Positions 1 through 8,311 are shown, counted from the first letter of the stretch. The stretch is DNA of 25,924 bases from JBAXHO01 sp037138855 (GCA_037138855.1 JBAXHO010000024.1:1-25924), one strand, 5' to 3'. The notes: generated from the letters alone by a model not told the origin. Program-made: numbers and translations.

Positions 1-105
1 TCTGGTGTGCATATTCAAAATTAACTTCAGCAGATTTAAAATGAAAGGTCTATAGAAAAAAGATAATCGAAAAGTCCAACAAAAACAAGCACTTATTGAA
101 TAAAA

Positions 106-114
106 TGCTATAAT
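106..114 (+). promoter_or_regulatory. Extended -10 promoter element upstream of the hydrolase gene
   Basis: The sequence TGCTATAAT is a perfect extended -10 (TGn followed by TATAAT at 109-114). No convincing -35 is visible 17 bases upstream, which is tolerable for extended -10 promoters. It would start a transcript about 26 bases before the ATG at 147. The same TGCTATAAT appears upstream of the methyltransferase gene (19035-19043). The rest of 1-146 is AT-rich and holds no gene I can support. Confidence 0.5.
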
Positions 115-146
115 TTATTAAATTAATATTTTCAATTGAATCAATT

Positions 147-971
147 ATGAACACCCGTAAATCAATTATTCTCAATAATCAAAAAATCTTTTATCGTACC
201 TGGGGAACTGGATCTTATCCTCTTTTTGCTTTACCTGGCTGGCCAGCATCTTCATTATGTTTCAGCTTAATTGGAAAATATCTTCAAAATGAATTTACAT
301 TAATAGCTCTAGATTATCCTGGTTGGGCTGGTACTCCTACCTTGAAAAGTGGCAAAACCGATATCCAAAGTGTAATACCAATTGTACAAAATTTTATTAC
401 ATCATTTAATTTTCGAAAATATAGTGTCTTGGGCTATTCTTTTGGTGGATTAGTTTTACAAACCTTGTTAAAAACAAAACAAATTAAACCGGAAAAAATC
501 ATCCTGACATCTACTTTCCACGATATTCAATATCATATCAAAAAGCCTTTTTATCGAAATTTTTTTAAAATTATCAATAAAACTGATCAAATTTCAGGTA
601 ATTCCAATACTTTAAAGAAAATGATTTTCTCTTATTTTAAATCAATTGATGTAAAAATTGGTTATTATCGTTCAGTGAATCCTAAAGAATTTTTAACAAT
701 CATTAAAGAAACTGAAAAAGCCTCTACCAGAAATATTTTAGAAAGTCTTAAATCAATTGCAGAATTGGATATTGGTCTTTTAGATCTCCGGGAATACGAT
801 CCCCTGGTGATTTATGCTGATGGTGATCTGCCTCTAGTCATAGAAGATTCCAGGAAATTCGCAAATGCTAATAATTTCAAACAGGTTATTATCTCCAAAA
901 GCAGCCATAGTCATATTCTTTTCCAACCAGAAGAAAATTTCAAATTAATTGTCAAACATCTAGCCCTATGA
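147..971 (+). CDS. Alpha/beta hydrolase
   Basis: A 274-residue cytoplasmic alpha/beta-hydrolase-fold protein; no signal peptide is evident. The nucleophile elbow GYSFGG lies at residues 96-101 with Ser98 as nucleophile. An early LDYPGWAGTP segment (residues 55-64) matches the oxyanion-side loop of the family. The acid is probably Asp225 or Asp227 in YADGD, and the base His254 or His256 in SSHSH near the C-terminus, so the triad is complete. Sequence alone does not give the substrate (ester, lipid or peptide). Its stop overlaps the galU start as ATGA, so the two are probably translated together, although a shared pathway is not obvious. An extended -10 lies 33 bases upstream of the start codon. 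Confidence 0.85.
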   Translation: MNTRKSIILNNQKIFYRTWGTGSYPLFALPGWPASSLCFSLIGKYLQNEFTLIALDYPGWAGTPTLKSGKTDIQSVIPIVQNFITSFNFRKYSVLGYSFGGLVLQTLLKTKQIKPEKIILTSTFHDIQYHIKKPFYRNFFKIINKTDQISGNSNTLKKMIFSYFKSIDVKIGYYRSVNPKEFLTIIKETEKASTRNILESLKSIAELDIGLLDLREYDPLVIYADGDLPLVIEDSRKFANANNFKQVIISKSSHSHILFQPEENFKLIVKHLAL

Positions 972-1831
972 AAATTACCAAATTAATTATTCCTACAGCC
1001 GGCTTAGGTACCAGAATGCTCCCTGCCACCAAGGCGCTTCCCAAAGAAATGCTACCGATTGTTAATAAACCGGTAATTCAATACATTGTGGAAGAAGCTG
1101 TGACAGCAGGTATCACTGATATTATTATGGTGACTGGCTATCATAAACGGGCAATTGAAGACCATTTTGACCAGTCTTTTGAATTGAATGCCAAACTGGA
1201 AGCTGCTGGTAAAAATGATTTACTCAATGAAATGAACCGGATCAGTAATCTTGCTAATTTTACCTATGTCAGACAAAAAGGCCCTTACGGCACTGCTAGC
1301 GCTATCAATTCTGCTAAACATTTAATCAATAATGAACCTTTTGCAGTACTCTGGGGCGACATTATTGCCGATCCAGATCGTTTAAAAATGGGAATGTCAC
1401 TTTTTGCTGAAAAACAGGCACCAGTAGTTTGCGGTCAGATTAGAACTGAACCCAGTGATTATGACACATACGGTTATGTTTCCGGGAAAAAAATTGCTGA
1501 TAATATCTGGGAAGTAGCTGAAATTGAAGAGAAGCCAGGTCAAACTAACAAGCCTTCAGATCTGGCAATACTTAATGGATATTTACTGACACCTGATATT
1601 TTTCCGATTATTGAAAAGCTGAAACCCACAGCTAAAGGTGAATACTGTCTGATCAAAGCAATTAGCGAACTTGCTAAGATCCGTAAAGTTTTTGCCCTGG
1701 AAATGACTGGTGTTAATCAGTATGATACTGGAAATAAACTGGAATATTTAAAAACTGTTGCACAATTTGCTTTAAAAGATCCTGAGATTTACCAGGAGTT
1801 TTCGAAGTTTCTGAAAACTTTAACTATTTAG
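968..1831 (+). CDS. galU: UTP--glucose-1-phosphate uridylyltransferase
   Basis: GalU makes UDP-glucose from UTP and glucose-1-phosphate, feeding cell-envelope glycan synthesis. The 287-residue length is typical. The N-terminal nucleotide-binding signature is intact (PTAGLGTRMLPATKALPKEM, residues 9-28), followed by the VIQYIVEEAV segment, the WGD motif of the metal site and the EIEEKPG sugar-site motif in the second half. The start is the ATG in the ATGA overlap with the hydrolase. The 3' end overlaps the convergent phosphatase gene by 12 bases (1820-1831), so the two mRNAs share complementary ends. A 7-bp inverted repeat (1797-1819) lies at the convergent ends but no T-run follows, so I do not call it a terminator. 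Confidence 0.95.
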   Translation: MKITKLIIPTAGLGTRMLPATKALPKEMLPIVNKPVIQYIVEEAVTAGITDIIMVTGYHKRAIEDHFDQSFELNAKLEAAGKNDLLNEMNRISNLANFTYVRQKGPYGTASAINSAKHLINNEPFAVLWGDIIADPDRLKMGMSLFAEKQAPVVCGQIRTEPSDYDTYGYVSGKKIADNIWEVAEIEEKPGQTNKPSDLAILNGYLLTPDIFPIIEKLKPTAKGEYCLIKAISELAKIRKVFALEMTGVNQYDTGNKLEYLKTVAQFALKDPEIYQEFSKFLKTLTI

Positions 1832-2608
1832 AATTGTCTGTAACTCAGCAATCAGTTTCGGATTTCCTGCTATAATCCGGTGCGGATATTGTTCCTGATC
1901 TAGAAATTCCACTACTGCACCTGCTTCCTGGGCTAATAAAATTCCTGCATACTCTTCGTAAAGATCATCTTCAAAGCTGATAATAATATCTATAAGACCT
2001 TTGGCCACTAAAGTCCAGTCTGAAACAGGTGACCAAAAACTTAAAACGCGTCTTACCTCAGAAGTAAATTTTTTTTCAAGCAGATTTGCCTGATCCAAAA
2101 GCAGCTTATCACTAAAGACACGATGTCCTCTAATCCAAGACAAGACAGATTGTGCCAATGTTTTTGAGCTAGCAGTCTGAATTCGGATTTTTTTTCCGTT
2201 CAATTTCACACCTTCACCTTTGATAGCAACAAAATGCTCTGTAATCACCGGCAGATAAATTGAACAGGCAACTGTTTCACCTTGATATCTTAAGGCAATT
2301 GACACCCCAAAGTAAGGCACTCCAATTACAAAATTATTGCTGCCATCTAAAGGATCTACATACCATTGATATTCGCTGCTATCCGTAAGTTCATTTCCTT
2401 CTTCTGAATAAATTATATCAGTCGGGAAATTCTCAAGGATTAATGTTTTGATAATTGCATCAGACTCTTTATCTACAGCCAGTTTAACATCCCAATCATT
2501 AATCTCATCAATCTGCCCGGTATTTTCTTTAAATCTTCTTGCCAATAATTCACCTGCCTTGACTGCAGCTTCCTGCATTACTTTTATCCTCAGTGTTAAA
2601 TCAGACAT
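1820..2608 (-). CDS. Inositol monophosphatase family protein
   Basis: A 262-residue metal-dependent sugar/inositol phosphatase of the IMPase superfamily. It has the SEEG metal motif at residues 68-71 and DPLDGS at 85-90, matching the canonical DP(I/L)DGT. Near the C-terminus the usual WDxAAG motif reads YEEYAG (217-222), so the metal-binding Asp is replaced by Glu218. EAGA then follows as in the family. Substrates could be inositol-1-phosphate, fructose-1,6-bisphosphate or adenosine bisphosphate (CysQ-like); I cannot decide. It starts 9 bases after the pflA stop and no Shine-Dalgarno is visible, so it is probably the last gene of the pfl transcript. Its 3' end overlaps galU. Confidence 0.85.
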   Translation of the reverse strand: MSDLTLRIKVMQEAAVKAGELLARRFKENTGQIDEINDWDVKLAVDKESDAIIKTLILENFPTDIIYSEEGNELTDSSEYQWYVDPLDGSNNFVIGVPYFGVSIALRYQGETVACSIYLPVITEHFVAIKGEGVKLNGKKIRIQTASSKTLAQSVLSWIRGHRVFSDKLLLDQANLLEKKFTSEVRRVLSFWSPVSDWTLVAKGLIDIIISFEDDLYEEYAGILLAQEAGAVVEFLDQEQYPHRIIAGNPKLIAELQTILNS

Positions 2609-2617
2609 TTTTAGATT

Positions 2618-3355
2618 TTAAAATTTAATCCTTAAATTAAATGGTTCCAGAATTTTGCAGGCACTTTCTAAATCAACGCGATTGGCATTTCTTACTTCTT
2701 CCAACTCATATTTTCCAAAAGTGCTGATCCATTTTTCTTTACCTAAATTAGTATAAGCAAGTAATTCCAGATCTTCCAAATGTTTAATCCTGGCAGTAAA
2801 TTCTCCCAGCTTTGTGAGATTTTCAACACCATCAGAAAGTCCAGGAATCACAACATATCGGATACGAATCTTCTGATTTTGAACTAAAGCAGTATCAAGT
2901 GCTCGAATATTTTCATTAATCAGGTTATTATCCACGCCTGTAAGTATTTGATGTTGCTTCGGATCAAACTCTTTTAGTGAAATCATCCAAAGATCAACCA
3001 AAGGCTGTAATTTCAAAATATTTGCTGTGGGAGCAAAAAGGCAAGTATCTAACGTCACATGTACATTTGCTTGCTTTAGTTTGGAAATTATTTCAAAAAG
3101 AAAATCAAATTGCATAGTTGGCTCTCCACCACTAAAAGTTACTCCCCCATTTATTCCCCAATATGCTTGATTGGACATAATCCTGGTAAACAACTCATCA
3201 ACACTTACTATCTGGCCTTTTTGCGGAATCGTAGCATCAATGTTATGACAAAATTTACAACGTAACGGACAACCCTGGAGAAAAACTACAGTACGAATTC
3301 CAGGACCATCCAGTGTTCCCAAGGTTTCAATTGAATGTAAATATCCGTTTATCAT
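2618..3355 (-). CDS. pflA: Pyruvate formate-lyase activating enzyme (start trimmed)
   Basis: A radical SAM enzyme that installs the glycyl radical on PflB. From the ATG at 3355 the protein is 245 residues, close to E. coli PflA (246). It begins MINGYLHSIETLGTLDGPGI, which aligns with the start of known PflA proteins. The 4Fe-4S motif CxxxCxxC is Cys29, Cys33 and Cys36, and GGEP lies at 77-80. An AGGA Shine-Dalgarno sits 6 bases before this ATG, one of the few clear ones in the window. The reading frame stays open for 42 more codons upstream, but those are made of palindromic repeat DNA. The SD lies in one arm of a small inverted repeat (3360-3380). pflB is upstream on the same strand. Confidence 0.92.
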   Translation of the reverse strand: MINGYLHSIETLGTLDGPGIRTVVFLQGCPLRCKFCHNIDATIPQKGQIVSVDELFTRIMSNQAYWGINGGVTFSGGEPTMQFDFLFEIISKLKQANVHVTLDTCLFAPTANILKLQPLVDLWMISLKEFDPKQHQILTGVDNNLINENIRALDTALVQNQKIRIRYVVIPGLSDGVENLTKLGEFTARIKHLEDLELLAYTNLGKEKWISTFGKYELEEVRNANRVDLESACKILEPFNLRIKF

Positions 3356-3359
3356 AAAA

Positions 3360-3380
3360 TGTCCTGAAACAAGTTCAGGA
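3360..3380. repeat. CTGAAACAAGTTCAG-type palindrome over the pflA ribosome binding site
   Basis: Arms TCCTGAA and TTCAGGA (7 bp, perfect) flank a 5-base loop. On the pflA mRNA one arm contains the AGGA Shine-Dalgarno, so the hairpin could hide the ribosome binding site. A second, imperfect copy with the core TGAAACAAGTTCAGGAT lies inside the methyltransferase gene at 19365-19383. The motif resembles a widespread palindromic repeat seen in many bacterial genomes; treating these copies as members of that family is my inference. Confidence 0.65.
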
Positions 3381-3413
3381 TTATAATTAATTAAATTTAT
3401 TATTTTAGCACGA

Positions 3414-3429
3414 GTTGCAGATCTGCAAC
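3414..3429. repeat. 16-bp perfect palindrome
   Basis: GTTGCAGATCTGCAAC is fully self-complementary. It lies 15 bases from a GGAGAC/GTCTCC palindrome in the leader region between pflB and pflA. No second copy was seen in this window. It is probably a dispersed palindromic element and not an operator, since it lies about 60 bases upstream of the pflA start with no recognisable promoter beside it. Confidence 0.6.
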
Positions 3430-3441
3430 CCCTCCGTTCCA

Positions 3442-3466
3442 TTGGAGACGACGATGTCTCCCTTAT
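3442..3466. repeat. Degenerate copy of the GGGGAGACATC palindrome family
   Basis: GGAGAC (3444-3449) and GTCTCC (3456-3461) are complementary arms around GACGAT, and the flank continues CTTATA. It matches the better copies at 16935-16964 and 22906-22935 in arm sequence and flank, but the centre and one flank have decayed. Confidence 0.7.
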
Positions 3467-3496
3467 ATGATATTCAACCAATCTCTCAATCTCTCT

Positions 3497-3594
3497 TTGC
3501 TACTTGCTACTTTTTTTTCATCAAACAGAACAAAATTTTTTGTTCACTACCTGCTACCTCTCCTACTAGATACTAGCTACGAGCTACAAGCTAC
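3497..3594. repeat. Heptamer arrays, NNNNTAC type (two blocks)
   Basis: Two copies of TTGCTAC occupy 3497-3510. After a T-run and AT-rich spacer a second block follows: 3551-3557 is CTGCTAC, and 3567-3594 holds four consecutive 7-base units ending in TAC (such as TAGCTAC and GAGCTAC). The block ends 5 bases from the pflB stop codon. A short spurious frame (3467-3655) through this region is a repeat artefact. Together with the palindromes at 3360-3466 this explains the whole 243-base gap between pflB and pflA. Confidence 0.8.
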
Positions 3595-3598
3595 TATT

Positions 3599-5839
3599 TC
3601 AAAGCCTCTCATGAAAAGTTCTGGCGATCACTTCATCCTGCTGAATTTTATTTAAGCGATTGAACAATACAGCATAGCCACTAACTCGAATTGTCAGTTG
3701 GGGATAATTTTCAGGATGAATTTGGGCATCCAGTAACATTTCGCGATTGAGGACATTGACATTTAAATGATGACCGCCTTTACCTACGAAATAGCCATCC
3801 AGCAATTGCACCAAATTATCTGCTTGTTCAATAAAATTTTTACCAAGCGAATCCGGCACCATGGAAAATGTATTGGAAACACCATCCTGACAATATTTAT
3901 ATGGTATTTTAGCAACAGAATTGAGTGAGGCAATAGCACCATTTACATCCCGACCATGCATGGGATTGGCCCCAGGAGCAAATGATACACCAGAATCACG
4001 ACCATCAGGTGTCGCTCCGGTAGCTTGGCCATAAACTACATTAGAAGTGATTGTCAAAATTGACAAAGTAGGAATAGAATTACGGTAAGTCTTGTATCTA
4101 CGTAATGCTGTAATGAATTCCTTGACCACATCTACGGCAATTTGGTCTACCTGATCATCGTCATTACCATATTTAGGATAATCTCCAGTGATTTCGAATT
4201 TTTCAGCAACTCCATGGGCATTCCAGATTGGTTTTACTTTGGCAAATTTAATGGCACTAAGGGAATCTACCACAACTGAAAGTCCTGCTGCTCCAAAAGC
4301 CATAAATCTGCGAACATTTTCATCATGTAAAGCCATTTCTGCTGACTCATAATTATATTTATCATGACTAAAATGAATCACATTCATAATGCTGACATAT
4401 CTTTCAGCGAGCCAATCCAAAAGCTGTACATATCTTGACCAAACCTCGGAAAATTCCAGAAATTCATGTTGATTTAAAGCTTCCAGTCCAGGAATAACTA
4501 CCTTTCCACCCTGATAACTATCATTACCTTGACCAATCGGCTCATCTTTACCGCCGTTGATTGCCAAAAGCAATACTTTAACAATATTTACTCTGGCACC
4601 AAAAAGCTGCATATCCTTACCAATAGTCATTCCTGAAACGCAACAGGCAATGCCATAATCATCACCGTAATATGGCTTCATTAAATCATCATTTTCATAC
4701 TGAATCGAACTGGATTTTATAGACTGCTCAGCACAATAATGCTTCCAGTTCATCGGCAGTTTCTCACCCCAAAGCACTGTTAAATTTGGTTCCGGAGCAG
4801 GGCCCAAATTAGAAAGTGTATGCAGAAAGCGATATGAGGTTTTCGTCACCATATTACGTCCATCTAGTCCAGTGCCACCCAGTACCATAGTCACCCAAGT
4901 AGGATCCCCTGCAAAAAGCTCATTATATTCTGGCGGTCGTAAATGTCGCACCAAACGAAGTTTAATCACAAAATCATCAACCATTTCCTGAATTTGTGAT
5001 TCATTATATTTGCCACTCTTTAAATCTGCTTCAGCATAAATATCAATAAAAGCATCAATCCTACCCATAGACATAGCAGCACCATCCTGCTGTTTCACTG
5101 CTGCCAGATAAGCAAAATAAACCCACTGAATTACTTCTTTGGTATCTATTGCTGGCTTGGACACATCAAAACCATAGCTAGCAGCCATTTTTCGAATTTC
5201 TTCCAAAGCGAGAATCTGTTCAAAGACTTCTTCACGCAAGAGCATATTTTCTTCAGTCATTTCCGGATTATAATTCTTCAGTGCTAATTTTTTTTCTTTA
5301 ATTAATTTATCTACTCCATACAAAGCCAGTCTGCGATAATCGCCGATAATTCTGCCTCTCCCATAGTTATCAGGAAGGCCAGTCACAATGTGCTGGCTAC
5401 GAAGTAATCGCTGTTCGGCAGTATATACTGAAAATACGCCGTCATTGTGGGTTTTCCGATATTTATAAAAAATTTCGGAAACTTGAGGATTTACTTTATA
5501 ACCATAGGATTCAGCTGCTTTCTCTACCAGACGGATTCCACCCAAAGGTTTAATTGCTCTTTTCAGGGGAGCATCAGTTTGTAAACCAAAAATAACTTCA
5601 TTTACCTTATCAATAAACCCTGGCGCATGGCTGGAAATAGTAGCAGGTATGTTTACATCTAAATCCAATATTCCTTTGGATAACTCCTGTTTGATTAACT
5701 CTAAAACCTTGTTCCAAATATTTTTCGTCCGTTCTGTGGAACTAGTAAGAAAGCTATGATCACCTGTATATTCTGTGTAATTCTTCTGAATAAATGTACG
5801 TAAATCTATTGCCTCACTATTGAGATTTTCTCTTTTCAT
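3599..5839 (-). CDS. pflB: Formate C-acetyltransferase (pyruvate formate-lyase)
   Basis: PflB cleaves pyruvate with CoA to acetyl-CoA and formate through a glycyl radical, under anoxic conditions. The 746-residue length matches E. coli PflB (760). The catalytic pair is Cys399-Cys400 in GIACCVSGM, followed by GKDMQLFGAR as in true PFLs. The glycyl radical site is Gly721 in RVSGYAV, 26 residues from the C-terminus. This separates it from glycerol dehydratase-like relatives, which lack the Cys pair. The start at 5839 has no Shine-Dalgarno. Its activase pflA lies downstream on the same strand after a repeat-filled gap, and the divergent neighbour uses its product acetyl-CoA. The stop is TGA. Confidence 0.97.
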   Translation of the reverse strand: MKRENLNSEAIDLRTFIQKNYTEYTGDHSFLTSSTERTKNIWNKVLELIKQELSKGILDLDVNIPATISSHAPGFIDKVNEVIFGLQTDAPLKRAIKPLGGIRLVEKAAESYGYKVNPQVSEIFYKYRKTHNDGVFSVYTAEQRLLRSQHIVTGLPDNYGRGRIIGDYRRLALYGVDKLIKEKKLALKNYNPEMTEENMLLREEVFEQILALEEIRKMAASYGFDVSKPAIDTKEVIQWVYFAYLAAVKQQDGAAMSMGRIDAFIDIYAEADLKSGKYNESQIQEMVDDFVIKLRLVRHLRPPEYNELFAGDPTWVTMVLGGTGLDGRNMVTKTSYRFLHTLSNLGPAPEPNLTVLWGEKLPMNWKHYCAEQSIKSSSIQYENDDLMKPYYGDDYGIACCVSGMTIGKDMQLFGARVNIVKVLLLAINGGKDEPIGQGNDSYQGGKVVIPGLEALNQHEFLEFSEVWSRYVQLLDWLAERYVSIMNVIHFSHDKYNYESAEMALHDENVRRFMAFGAAGLSVVVDSLSAIKFAKVKPIWNAHGVAEKFEITGDYPKYGNDDDQVDQIAVDVVKEFITALRRYKTYRNSIPTLSILTITSNVVYGQATGATPDGRDSGVSFAPGANPMHGRDVNGAIASLNSVAKIPYKYCQDGVSNTFSMVPDSLGKNFIEQADNLVQLLDGYFVGKGGHHLNVNVLNREMLLDAQIHPENYPQLTIRVSGYAVLFNRLNKIQQDEVIARTFHERL

Positions 5840-5855
5840 TTTTATTGATATTTAC

Positions 5856-5875
5856 TAAGATAACATCAAATCTTA
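5856..5875. promoter_or_regulatory. Inverted repeat upstream of pflB, possible operator
   Basis: TAAGAT and ATCTTA are perfect 6-bp arms separated by 8 bases, centred about 27 bases before the pflB start codon. The symmetry and position fit a repressor or activator site for pflB. It does not match a full FNR box (TTGAT-N4-ATCAA), and no regulator can be named. Confidence 0.25.
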
Positions 5876-5916
5876 TCATATTTAGGCTTTAATTTTAAAT
5901 TTGTAAGTGATAAATT

Positions 5917-5944
5917 AGTAGACAGTAGACGATAGACAGTAGAC
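5917..5944. repeat. Heptamer array, four units (reverse orientation of TAC type)
   Basis: Four consecutive 7-base units of the form NNTAGAC fill 5917-5944, three of them AGTAGAC. Read on the other strand the units are GTCTACT-like, so this array is inverted relative to the one at 5986-6027. Both lie in the 225-base divergent gap between pflB and the acetyl-CoA synthetase gene. Confidence 0.85.
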
Positions 5945-5985
5945 AGGGATATTGATGTATGGTAAATAATTTTATTAGTACTTCT

Positions 5986-6027
5986 AAACTATAAATTACA
6001 AACTACAGACTACTGACTACAGTCTAC
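5986..6027. repeat. Heptamer array, six units, NNNCTAC type
   Basis: Six consecutive 7-base units occupy 42 bases, each ending in TAC or a close variant (for example AGACTAC and TGACTAC). It ends 37 bases before the start of the acetyl-CoA synthetase gene. The facing inverted array at 5917-5944 could pair with it in part, since CAGTAGAC is complementary to GTCTACTG-like segments. Confidence 0.85.
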
Positions 6028-6064
6028 TTGTATTTAACTTTTACCTATTATTTTTTCATTCATT

Positions 6065-8194
6065 ATGAATAATCTTGAACTCTTATTTGCTCCAAAAACT
6101 GTTGCCATTGTTGGCGTTTCCGAAAATCCAACTAAACTGGGATCGGTTTTACTTTCGAACCTAATCGAAGCCAGATTTACCGGAAAAATCTATCCTGTCA
6201 ATCCCAAACATCAAGAACTATATGGCTTTAAAGTTTATCATTCAGTAGCAGAAATCCCGGAAAGTGTAGATGTAGTCTGTATTGCAGTTCCTGCTCCTTT
6301 TGTCAAACAGAGCATCATTGATAGTGTAAGTAACAAAGCCAAAGCTGCCATCATTATTTCTGCCGGCTTCAAAGAAACTGGAAGTGCCGGAGCTCAACTG
6401 GAAGAAGAAATTCGAGTAATTGCTAAACAAGGGAATCTGACAATTTTAGGTCCTAATTGTCTTGGAGTAATTACACCCGGAGCTAAAGTAAATTTATCAT
6501 TTGCTGCTTCCAACCCTCAGGAAGGAAATATTGGTTTTCTTTCTCAATCAGGAGCTTTCTGTACTGCAATTTTAGATATGTCAATTGATACTAATCTGGG
6601 ATTCTCACATTTTTTATCATTGGGTAATAAAGCTGATTTAGATGAAAATGCCATTATTGATTTTTGGATCAAACAGCCTGAAGTCAAGGTAATTGGAGCT
6701 TATTTAGAAGAAATTAAAGATGGCCAGAAACTACTGGCAGTAGTTAAAAATAATCCGGAAAATAAACCAGTGATTGTCTTCAAGCCAGGTAAAACTAATC
6801 AGGCAAGAATTGCCATTACTTCTCACACCGGAGCTTTGGCTGGCTCTGTCAAAACAGTGGAAACCGCTTTGAAACAAGCAGGTATTATCGAGGTCAATGA
6901 GATTAACGAAATGTATAACTTGATGATGAGCTTCTCCTGGTCCAAATATCCTGCTGGCAAACGTATTGCAATTATTACCAATGCCGGTGGACCCGGGATT
7001 ATGGCAACAGATGAACTAATTACAAGTGGTTTGGTACTCGCAGAAATCTCAGAAGAAGCTAAAACTAAAATGAAAGAATTTTTACCAGTTACAGCATCAG
7101 TGAATAACCCGATTGATGTGATTGGGGATGCTCTGGCAGAACGCTATAAAGTCCCAATTGATATTGTAATCAAAGATCCTAATGTCGATGCCATTTTAAT
7201 TATTCTTACCCCACAGCTAGTCACTCAAATTGAAGATACTGCCAAATTAATTATTAATAGTGCAAAATTAGCTAATAAACCAATTTTTGCAGTATTTATT
7301 GGTGGCAAATATGTCGCCAATGGACTACAAAGACTTTATGATAATAAAGTGCCGGCATTTCGCTATATCCGTGATGCAATCCAGGTCATCCATGCCATGT
7401 ATGAATTTGGGCAAAGTATCAAAGAAAACGCTGAAAATCCAAATACTGTAAGTATTTCTCGATATCTCAATCAAGGAAAATACCGTTCTGAAATTTTGAC
7501 TAATTACCAAGCTGGTATTGCTTCCACAGTTCCAGAAAAACTAGCAGCTAAACTCGCTGATGAAGTCGGAATTGATTTACCTAAACAAAAAGTTTGTAAT
7601 TCAGTAGATGAAGCCATTGCTTTTGCCCAAGATAAATTTCCAGTTGTAGTGAAAGCACCTACAGAAGTAATTGCCCATAAAACTGATGAAAAAGCTTTAT
7701 ATTTAAATCTTGATAACGTTGAATCACTCCGTTTTAGTTATCTGGAACTGGAGAAAATGATTCATAATAAATTTAATATTCAAGCACCACAGCTTCTGGT
7801 ACAAGAACAAATCAAGGCTAAGGAAGAGTTATTGATCGGTGCTTCACGCGATGGTGATAGCTTGGTATATCAAGAAGGAGAAGCCGGTTTTGGTCATTTA
7901 CTTACTTTTGGGAAAGGTGGTATTTATACTGAAATTTATCATGATATTGCTCATGCTCTAGTACCAGCCAACCGATATACCATTTTGCAAGCTTTGCAGC
8001 GGACCAAAATTTACCAAATCATTCAAGGCGCCCGGGGATTAAATCCTCTGGCATTTGAACAGGTAATCAATACTATTGAAGCTGTACAACAACTAGTCTT
8101 ATTATATCCAGAAATTGCCAGTCTGGATATCAATCCATTGTTAGTTACTGAAACACGTGCAGTTGCAGTTGATTTCAAGATATTTCTTAGTTGA
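6065..8194 (+). CDS. Acetate--CoA ligase (ADP-forming), fused alpha-beta
   Basis: This enzyme converts acetyl-CoA, ADP and phosphate to acetate, CoA and ATP, giving substrate-level ATP at the end of fermentation. In the 709-residue chain an N-terminal CoA-binding Rossmann domain (about 8-130, with VAIVGVSENPTKLGSVL) is followed by succinyl-CoA-ligase-like domains and a C-terminal ATP-grasp domain (about 490-700). The phosphorylated histidine is His254 in TSHTGALAGS. His538 in APTEVIAHKTDEKAL matches the second histidine of the beta part, though the usual HKSDxGG context is altered. It lies divergent from pflB, whose product it uses. A related acyl-CoA substrate (such as propionyl-CoA) cannot be excluded. 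Confidence 0.93.
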   Translation: MNNLELLFAPKTVAIVGVSENPTKLGSVLLSNLIEARFTGKIYPVNPKHQELYGFKVYHSVAEIPESVDVVCIAVPAPFVKQSIIDSVSNKAKAAIIISAGFKETGSAGAQLEEEIRVIAKQGNLTILGPNCLGVITPGAKVNLSFAASNPQEGNIGFLSQSGAFCTAILDMSIDTNLGFSHFLSLGNKADLDENAIIDFWIKQPEVKVIGAYLEEIKDGQKLLAVVKNNPENKPVIVFKPGKTNQARIAITSHTGALAGSVKTVETALKQAGIIEVNEINEMYNLMMSFSWSKYPAGKRIAIITNAGGPGIMATDELITSGLVLAEISEEAKTKMKEFLPVTASVNNPIDVIGDALAERYKVPIDIVIKDPNVDAILIILTPQLVTQIEDTAKLIINSAKLANKPIFAVFIGGKYVANGLQRLYDNKVPAFRYIRDAIQVIHAMYEFGQSIKENAENPNTVSISRYLNQGKYRSEILTNYQAGIASTVPEKLAAKLADEVGIDLPKQKVCNSVDEAIAFAQDKFPVVVKAPTEVIAHKTDEKALYLNLDNVESLRFSYLELEKMIHNKFNIQAPQLLVQEQIKAKEELLIGASRDGDSLVYQEGEAGFGHLLTFGKGGIYTEIYHDIAHALVPANRYTILQALQRTKIYQIIQGARGLNPLAFEQVINTIEAVQQLVLLYPEIASLDINPLLVTETRAVAVDFKIFLS

Positions 8195-8217
8195 AATTTC
8201 TATTAAAATAAAATGAC

Positions 8218-8246
8218 TTGTTCTCTTTAATGAGTCTTGCTATCAT
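8218..8246 (+). promoter_or_regulatory. Candidate sigma70-type promoter for the sigma/FecR operon
   Basis: TTGTTC (8218-8223) and TATCAT (8241-8246) are separated by exactly 17 bases. The predicted transcript would have an AT-rich leader of about 59 bases before the ATG at 8312. The 117-base gap after the acetyl-CoA synthetase gene contains no heptamer array, unlike most gaps of similar size. Confidence 0.45.
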
Positions 8247-8247
8247 A

Positions 8248-8285
8248 TATTAATGCAAAAATTAAATGTTATTTTTTCATTAATA
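8248..8285 (+). promoter_or_regulatory. Inverted repeat around the predicted transcription start
   Basis: Perfect 8-bp arms TATTAATG (8248-8255) and CATTAATA (8278-8285) flank 22 bases. The first arm overlaps the expected start of transcription from the candidate promoter. This could be an operator pair or a leader hairpin; in such AT-rich DNA chance is a real alternative. Confidence 0.25.
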
Positions 8286-8311
8286 ATTTAAAATAATTAT
8301 TAAACTTTTAC

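Noticed and set aside
3356..3481. 42-codon N-terminal extension of pflA
   Set aside because: It is encoded by palindromic repeats and upstream leader, lacks similarity to PflA N-termini, and a good Shine-Dalgarno precedes the ATG at 3355.
3497..3594. CRISPR-like array
   Set aside because: The units are only 7 bases with no spacers between them, and no cas gene is present.
5856..5877. FNR binding site upstream of pflB
   Set aside because: The symmetry is TAAGAT-N8-ATCTTA, not TTGAT-N4-ATCAA.
8214..8236. Hairpin after the acetyl-CoA synthetase gene as terminator
   Set aside because: Only GACT/AGTC arms with a long loop and no T-run.
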